Below the pieces are notes generated by a model, which saw nothing but the letters and a program-made list of their open reading frames with translations, did no database searches and was not told the origin of the DNA. Positions 6,544 to 10,387 of a stretch of 10,387 nucleotides of DNA are shown here, one piece after another. The DNA is taken from the NCBI GenBank assembly GCA_963588595.1, contig CAVAIA010000053.1:1-10387 (forward strand), in the 5' to 3' direction. Position numbers and translations under genes: made by a program. This stretch comes from Phoenicibacter sp963588595. Lineage in GTDB: Bacteria > Actinomycetota > Coriobacteriia > Coriobacteriales > Eggerthellaceae. The number at the start of each line of letters is the position of its first letter. Position 1 is the first letter of the stretch.

Positions 6544-7038
6544 ATGAAGAAAGTAAAAGATTACGTAAAGAAATATAGGGACATGGGCTACACCTGTGCA
6601 GAATCCACATTGCTTGCATGCGATGAAGCATGGGATTTGAACCTGCCTGAAGGCTCAAGCAAGTTTTTGGCAGGTTTCGGCGGTGGCATGTGCACAGGCT
6701 ATGTTTGTGGCGCAATTAGCGGTGGTGTTGCAGGTTTGAGCTACAAGTATGTTCGTGTGAACGGGCACGAAAGCCCGCTGCTTGCGAAGAAGGTCAGCAC
6801 GTTTCTCACGCTTGTGCAGGAGCGCCTTGGCACTAAACTTTGCAAAGAATTGCAGCCACGCTTCCTCACAGAGGAGGAAAACTGCACCCCAACGGTTTGG
6901 GCGATTACCGAGATTCTGGATGAAGTTGAGGCTATGGACTTTGATGTGCCAGAGCACAGTGAATATGACCTGCGTTTTCCACCTGAGGGCAAGCCAAGTT
7001 TCAGAGACTACGAATGCGTTGGAAGTGACAAAGAGTAG
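6544..7038 (+). CDS. C_GCAxxG_C_C family protein
   Basis: A 164-residue soluble protein resembling the C_GCAxxG_C_C family (Pfam PF09719), which is named for its spaced cysteines and found mostly in anaerobes beside redox or transport genes. The family pattern is visible in order: YTCAES (Cys18), the glycine-rich FGGGMCTGYVCGAISGG (Cys50, Cys55 with the CGA core), Cys100 in KLCKEL and Cys114 in ENCTPTVW. Cys26 and Cys158 are extra. After about residue 130 an acidic and aromatic tail (to 164) extends beyond the usual domain. AAGGTG stands nine bases before ATG 6544. The biochemical function of the family is not established as far as I know; cofactor or metal binding through the cysteines is plausible. 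It may form an operon with the upstream oxidoreductase. Confidence 0.75.
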   Translation: MKKVKDYVKKYRDMGYTCAESTLLACDEAWDLNLPEGSSKFLAGFGGGMCTGYVCGAISGGVAGLSYKYVRVNGHESPLLAKKVSTFLTLVQERLGTKLCKELQPRFLTEEENCTPTVWAITEILDEVEAMDFDVPEHSEYDLRFPPEGKPSFRDYECVGSDKE

Positions 7039-7097
7039 ACGCGAACTAACATAATGTTCTCCTCCAATAAATACTCAAAAAAATTTCCTGCCAAATT

Positions 7098-7117
7098 GAG
7101 TTAGCAAGTGCTAACTC
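7098..7117. repeat. Perfect 9-bp inverted repeat, possible operator
   Basis: GAGTTAGCA (7098-7106) and TGCTAACTC (7109-7117) are exact reverse complements separated by two bases. Beyond a two-base bulge, AAATT (7093-7097) can pair with AATTT (7120-7124), giving a near 14-pair stem in RNA. There is no T-run of terminator type afterwards. The two-fold symmetry fits a dimeric repressor operator or an mRNA stabilising stem. Confidence 0.5.
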
Positions 7118-7140
7118 TGAATTTATTTGACCGCTGACCT

Positions 7141-7185
7141 TCTGACACCTTGAGGGTGTGGTGTCAGACATAAGCACTTGACACC
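7141..7185 (+). promoter_or_regulatory. Alternative-stem element (three pairing heptamers)
   Basis: TCTGACACC (7141-7149) pairs perfectly with GGTGTCAGA (7160-7168) over a ten-base loop. The heptamer TGACACC recurs at 7179-7185, so the middle GGTGTCA (7160-7166) could pair with either flank. Mutually exclusive stems of this sort are typical of attenuators and riboregulators. No ligand class is recognised and no terminator stem follows, so the regulatory role is inferred. Confidence 0.35.
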
Positions 7186-7371
7186 AAATGTGACTAAGAC
7201 GAAAGGTTCGTTTCTTGAAGGACCCAACGAGACGTCGGCAACAGAATATAGTTCTAATAAGATGCATGGTTCGCATTTGGGAGAGACAGCAATTGCAATA
7301 CTGACTATAGAGAACAAGCACTATGCTAAAATTGTTCTTGTCTCTATAAATTTAAAGAAAGAAGCAAAAAC

Positions 7372-8094
7372 ATGATAATTGTGACTGGTGGAGCTGGGTT
7401 TATTGGCAGCAATATTGTAAAAGAATTAAACCGTCAAGGACGGACAGACATATTGATTGTGGACGACTTGAACAATCGCAAGGAAGAAAATTTGTGTTAT
7501 AGAAATCTTCGTGGGTTGCAATTCTTGGATTATATGTTCAAGGACGATTTTTTTGAGGCTATCATAAATGACGACCTAGACGGCGACGAAATTGATGTTA
7601 TCTTCCACGAGGGCGCTTGCTCTGACACCATGGAATATGACGTGAACTACATGATGCAAACCAACTACGAGTATTCAAAGGCGGTGTTGCATTTTTGCAT
7701 GGATCATAAGATTCCATTTCTCTATGCTTCTTCAGCTTCCACATATGGTGGTGGCGAAAATGGCTTTAGGGAGGGAGATGAGTGTGAGGATGCTTTGAAT
7801 CCTTATGCCTTCTCAAAGTTGCTTTTTGATCGCTACGTTCGCCAGCAAATGCCTCATGCTGAAAGCCAAATTGTTGGTTTGAAATATTTTAATGTCTATG
7901 GTCCCCAAGAGCATCACAAGGGCAATATGGCTTCAATTTTCTATCAGCTCTATCATCAATTAAAGGACAATGGCGTAATAAAGTTATTTGGGGAGTATGG
8001 CGGCTATGATCAAGGCTTCTCGGAGATGAAGGATGCTGTGAAAGAATATTGCGACTTTTTGGATGCAGGCGGATACTTTAAGTATGGGAAATAA
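7372..8094 (+). CDS. hldD: ADP-L-glycero-D-manno-heptose 6-epimerase, internally shortened
   Basis: The first 210 or so residues match HldD/RfaD closely: the NAD(P)-binding GGAGFIG (6-12), IFHEGACSDT (77-86), IPFLYASSASTYGGG, the catalytic Tyr145-x3-Lys149 pair, and YFNVYGPQEHHKGNMAS. HldD is an extended SDR enzyme that inverts C6 of ADP-heptose for the LPS core or other heptose-containing surface glycans. The usual length is about 310-330 residues, but here it is 240. After GEYGGYDQG (residue 215) the sequence jumps to FSEMKDAVKEY, which corresponds to the extreme C-terminal helix (in E. coli the region after YDKPF). About 75-80 residues are missing, including the RDFVYVGD strand and the C-terminal substrate-binding part. 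The frame is kept. It is probably not functional as written, unless the gap is an assembly error. No other heptose gene is in the window. Confidence 0.85.
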   Translation: MIIVTGGAGFIGSNIVKELNRQGRTDILIVDDLNNRKEENLCYRNLRGLQFLDYMFKDDFFEAIINDDLDGDEIDVIFHEGACSDTMEYDVNYMMQTNYEYSKAVLHFCMDHKIPFLYASSASTYGGGENGFREGDECEDALNPYAFSKLLFDRYVRQQMPHAESQIVGLKYFNVYGPQEHHKGNMASIFYQLYHQLKDNGVIKLFGEYGGYDQGFSEMKDAVKEYCDFLDAGGYFKYGK

Positions 8095-8147
8095 GGTGGC
8101 ATTTACGAACGACGTGTCGCTTTTAATTGAAGAATGGATGGCTGAAG

Positions 8148-9716
8148 ATGACCGCTCAAAATAGCGAATCGAACAACGAGAAAATCACTTCGGTTGAAGA
8201 AAAAAGAAGCGATTGGTCCTTTGAGAGAAAAAAACTTCGGAAGCTTTCTATTGTCTTAATCATTTCAGCTGTTGTTTTAATAATAATAAGTGGCAGCATG
8301 GTCGCAATTTTGGGACTCGGGCTGACTTCGACTGAAACGGGAAGATCGCTCACTGAGGATCAACTCGTCACAATATTTAACTTGTTTGTGCTCATGTTTG
8401 TGGTCGAATTTGTTATTTTGCTCTTCGGCGTCTTTAGTCTAAAAGCTGCCAAGAATCCGAAGAAAATTATGCCGTCTTTATTCTTAAGTTGCGCATGCTT
8501 TGTTCTACTGCTCGTTGAAATTATCGCCGACTTAACAACAACACCTGACATTGCTGGTGCTATCGTTTCACTTTTGCTTATGGTGTTTGTTGGCTATATG
8601 TGCTATCTCAATTGGAAGATTCGCTACAATCGCGAGGACTTAGGGGGACGTCCTGCAGGAAACGATGGAGCTGAATACCCAGATGGTTTTAATCCTAAGA
8701 AGCTTGGATTTATGCGACTTTTGATGATCTTCCTCGCTCTTAACATCATTGCAACTGTTGCAATTTTGACATTTGTTTCAAAAAGCCAATTCGGAATACA
8801 ATTCGACCGCATTCTCGATCTGGTAAATTTGATTTTTGACGCAATTCTTTTTTATTTGATTTGGAAAAGATACGCTGTTGCAAAGAAGTTTGCTATCGGC
8901 ATGACTTTGTTTAATATAATCGCTGGCACAACATTTAATATTATAGCTGGTTCTTTTTCAGCTTATAGTCAGCTAATTCTTTGCACCAACGATCTCATTA
9001 TTTTGTTCTACTTCCTGTTCTCGCGTCGAGTTGACGCTGTTCTCACGGTTCGCCTTACTGACAAGCAAGGCATCATTCGAAACGTGGAGAAGGAGGAGAC
9101 TTTCTTTAAGCCTCGCACTTGGGCTTTTTGGAGAAGCATTATCGTTTATGTTTGCATCTTCAGCATCGTCGGACATTGGATGGAGGCGGGATATTGCACA
9201 TTCATTAAGTTGGGATGGATTCCTGGAACTTATGATCCAACGTCGCAAATTTGGTCGGATTGGCTCTATCCTTTCCCAGTGTATGGCATTGGTTTTGCAT
9301 TTTGCGCTATAGTGTTTTACCCAATCAAGAACTGGCTGCAAAAGAAACTTCCGAATAAATGGTCACCTTTATTAATAAGCTACGTTATTAGCGCACTTAT
9401 TTGCACAGGCATCGAACTTATCCTGGGCTTGACTTCAAACCAGCCCGTTGATGGGGTTTATCCTTTGTGGGACTACAGCAACATGTTTTGCAATTTCATG
9501 GGGCAAATTTGCCTTCAAAACGCATTGGCATTCGGCTTTGCTGCAACGATTATCACTTGGATTGTCTACCCTTTCCTTGAAGAGCAAAGACTCAAACTCG
9601 ACAACAACGTTTGCAACATCATCTTCGTCGCAGTCGTTGTTTTCTTTGCAATTTTGATGGGACTTTATCTCGTTAAATTTCCGGCACCAGGATTCAATAT
9701 TTCTTCTTTGGCTTAA
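8148..9716 (+). CDS. Multi-pass membrane protein with CmpB-type putative ABC permease domain
   Basis: A 522-residue protein with about a dozen predicted membrane segments. The charged N-terminus (1-30) precedes four segments (about 32-58, 75-98, 109-128, 134-156), a hydrophilic loop (157-187), four more (188-291), a second cytoplasmic loop (292-326), and a C-terminal block from 328. The C-terminal block resembles the ABC_trans_CmpB family (PF06541): VGHWMEAGYC, YPFPVYGIGF, GIELILG and LWDYSNMFCNFMGQICL. Despite the family name, no ATPase or substrate-binding gene is next to it, and transport function is unproven. The start ATG 8148 is chosen because GGATGG lies seven bases upstream; the TTG at 8127 has no ribosome site. 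The gene follows the epimerase by 53 bases and precedes the ThrE-like gene by 21. The N-terminal half is not recognised. Confidence 0.7.
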   Translation: MTAQNSESNNEKITSVEEKRSDWSFERKKLRKLSIVLIISAVVLIIISGSMVAILGLGLTSTETGRSLTEDQLVTIFNLFVLMFVVEFVILLFGVFSLKAAKNPKKIMPSLFLSCACFVLLLVEIIADLTTTPDIAGAIVSLLLMVFVGYMCYLNWKIRYNREDLGGRPAGNDGAEYPDGFNPKKLGFMRLLMIFLALNIIATVAILTFVSKSQFGIQFDRILDLVNLIFDAILFYLIWKRYAVAKKFAIGMTLFNIIAGTTFNIIAGSFSAYSQLILCTNDLIILFYFLFSRRVDAVLTVRLTDKQGIIRNVEKEETFFKPRTWAFWRSIIVYVCIFSIVGHWMEAGYCTFIKLGWIPGTYDPTSQIWSDWLYPFPVYGIGFAFCAIVFYPIKNWLQKKLPNKWSPLLISYVISALICTGIELILGLTSNQPVDGVYPLWDYSNMFCNFMGQICLQNALAFGFAATIITWIVYPFLEEQRLKLDNNVCNIIFVAVVVFFAILMGLYLVKFPAPGFNISSLA

Positions 9717-9737
9717 GCTCGATAGTTATTTAGAAAC

Positions 9738-10387
9738 ATGACAAAAGAAACGCAATATGGAACTAACCATCATATGCCCGTTCAATGGCGCTCTGAAATT
9801 GAAAGCGGCGATGACGTTCCTGCGAAGGATGCTTCTTTGGAGGACAAGACATCTGTGATTGTTCGCACCGGTGGCCTATTTTTAAGAAGCGGTGCTGGTG
9901 GATGGCGAGTCCGCGATGCGGTCAACCGCGTGGCAAATGCGCTTGGCGTGACTGCAACAGTTTCAATTGGCCTTACCGACATTGATTGCACGGTTAGAGA
10001 GGGCGGTGAGAAGTGTTCTCAAACGATTGTAATTCCCGACAGCGGCGTTAACACAAATTTAGTTCTCGACCTCGATGAATTTTTAGCTGAAATTGATGAT
10101 CATGGCGGCGAAATTTCAATTTTGGAATACCATGAAAGATTCGACAATTTGAAATCGAAGAAACCCCTTTATTCTCCTGCGATTAGCGGTCTTGCATCAG
10201 GTGCTGCTTGCTGCGGGTTTACGTTTTTGCTCGGCGGTGGAATTATTGCGATGCTTTGCGCGTTTGTTGGTGCTGGTCTCGGGCAATTTGTCCGTCGTTT
10301 GTTGCTAGCAAACAAAATTAATCAATTGCTCGCTGTGGGAGCGGGAGTTGCAATTTCTTGCATCGCTTATGTCGCTTCTTTATATCT
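9738..10387 (+). CDS. ThrE-like threonine/serine exporter (3' partial)
   Basis: An open frame of 216 codons continues off the end of the window. The N-terminal cytoplasmic domain matches the ThrE/DUF1212 family (PF06738): VIVRTGGLFLRSGAGGWRV (about 40-58), then a strand region VTATVSIGLTDID, and the first membrane segments from about residue 148 (SPAISGLASGAACCGFTF onward), with a second and third starting near 165 and 198. Members export threonine and serine or act as paired half-size permeases (ThrE/YjjP-YjjB type); the missing C-terminus prevents deciding between the long and split forms. ATG 9738 has a weak ribosome site; an in-frame ATG at 9774 is an alternative and would still keep the whole domain. 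It lies 21 bases after the previous gene and may be cotranscribed with it. Confidence 0.82.
   Translation, partial: MTKETQYGTNHHMPVQWRSEIESGDDVPAKDASLEDKTSVIVRTGGLFLRSGAGGWRVRDAVNRVANALGVTATVSIGLTDIDCTVREGGEKCSQTIVIPDSGVNTNLVLDLDEFLAEIDDHGGEISILEYHERFDNLKSKKPLYSPAISGLASGAACCGFTFLLGGGIIAMLCAFVGAGLGQFVRRLLLANKINQLLAVGAGVAISCIAYVASLY

Larger units (their letters stand above)
7039..7371 (+). other. 333-base intergenic region with several hairpins
   Basis: No convincing gene lies here. Overlapping short open frames occur on both strands (for example 7178-7375 on + and 7046-7321 and 7123-7317 on -), but none has a good ribosome site or a recognisable domain. The stretch instead holds a perfect palindrome (7098-7117), a set of alternative stems (7141-7185), a small hairpin ACGAA-AGG-TTCGT (7199-7211), and the palindromes GACGTC (about 7232) and GCAATTGC (about 7289). 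Both strands staying open with several short stems is what a structured RNA, leader or dispersed repeat can look like. AAAGAAAG just before 7372 may serve as the ribosome site of the next gene. Confidence 0.4.

Noticed and set aside
7098..7117. CIRCE heat-shock operator
   Set aside because: Shares TTAGCA/TGCTAA but CIRCE needs a nine-base spacer between TTAGCACTC and GAGTGCTAA; here the spacer is two and the order of the arm differs.
7179..7184. TGACAC preceded by T gives a TTGACA-like -35 box
   Set aside because: No TATAAT-like -10 at 16-18 bases downstream.
7178..7375. 65-codon + frame and the overlapping - strand frames at 7046-7321 and 7123-7317
   Set aside because: Mutually overlapping, no ribosome sites, no recognisable domain; better explained as structured noncoding sequence.
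8084..8164. 26-codon frame overlapping the end of hldD and the start of the next gene
   Set aside because: Very short, overlaps both neighbours, no domain and no clear ribosome site.
8908..8951. Tandem FNIIAG duplication in the CmpB-type protein
   Set aside because: Only six residues, with diverged codons, within a hydrophobic helix; probably chance.
1..10387. CRISPR array, tRNA, rRNA or insertion sequence
   Set aside because: No regularly spaced repeats, no recognisable tRNA or rRNA sequence and no transposase-like frame seen.

Overview
The window is a gene-dense stretch, A+T-rich by eye, with all genes on the + strand. The gene content (a thiol and organometal-type cassette, a bis-MGD molybdenum oxidoreductase, a C_GCAxxG_C_C protein and a CmpB-type permease) suggests an obligate anaerobe, possibly gut- or sediment-associated (Coriobacteriia-like or Bacillota/Negativicutes-like). 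The lineage is a weak inference, because there is no rRNA or marker gene to anchor it.

Region 1 (1-4677) is a seven-gene block that I recognise as a Sao cassette in the order saoB-saoP-saoA-saoT-saoE-saoC-saoD. It encodes a substrate-binding protein (N-terminus cut by the window edge), an ABC permease, an ABC ATPase, a tiny thioredoxin-like protein with a CPCC site, an ArsP/UPF0718-type efflux permease, a membrane-anchored protein ending in Cys-Cys, and a DsrE-like protein with a CDRCC motif. The first six genes overlap or nearly touch. saoD follows a 114-base leader and is closed by a strong intrinsic terminator. From memory, NCBI protein-family names call several of these '(seleno)proteins', and organometal (possibly organomercurial) handling has been proposed from gene context alone. 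Every signature position seen here is an ordinary Cys codon, so this is an all-cysteine version. Its substrate and direction of transport are experimentally open as far as I know.

Region 2 (4691-7038) holds a molybdopterin oxidoreductase, a possible 37-residue small ORF and a C_GCAxxG_C_C-type cysteine-rich protein. The oxidoreductase keeps its N-terminal 4Fe-4S domain and C-terminal half but lacks the stretch that normally carries the catalytic molybdenum ligand.

Region 3 (7039-7371) is a 333-base gap without a convincing gene. It contains a perfect 9+9 palindrome and a set of three mutually pairing heptamers that could form two alternative hairpins.

Region 4 (7372-10387) holds an ADP-heptose 6-epimerase (HldD/RfaD) with an apparent in-frame internal deletion near its C-terminus, a 522-residue multi-pass membrane protein ending in a CmpB-type putative ABC permease domain, and the start of a ThrE-like threonine/serine exporter that runs off the window. 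Two unrelated enzymes about 3 kb apart both looking internally shortened in frame suggests either genome erosion or an assembly artefact.
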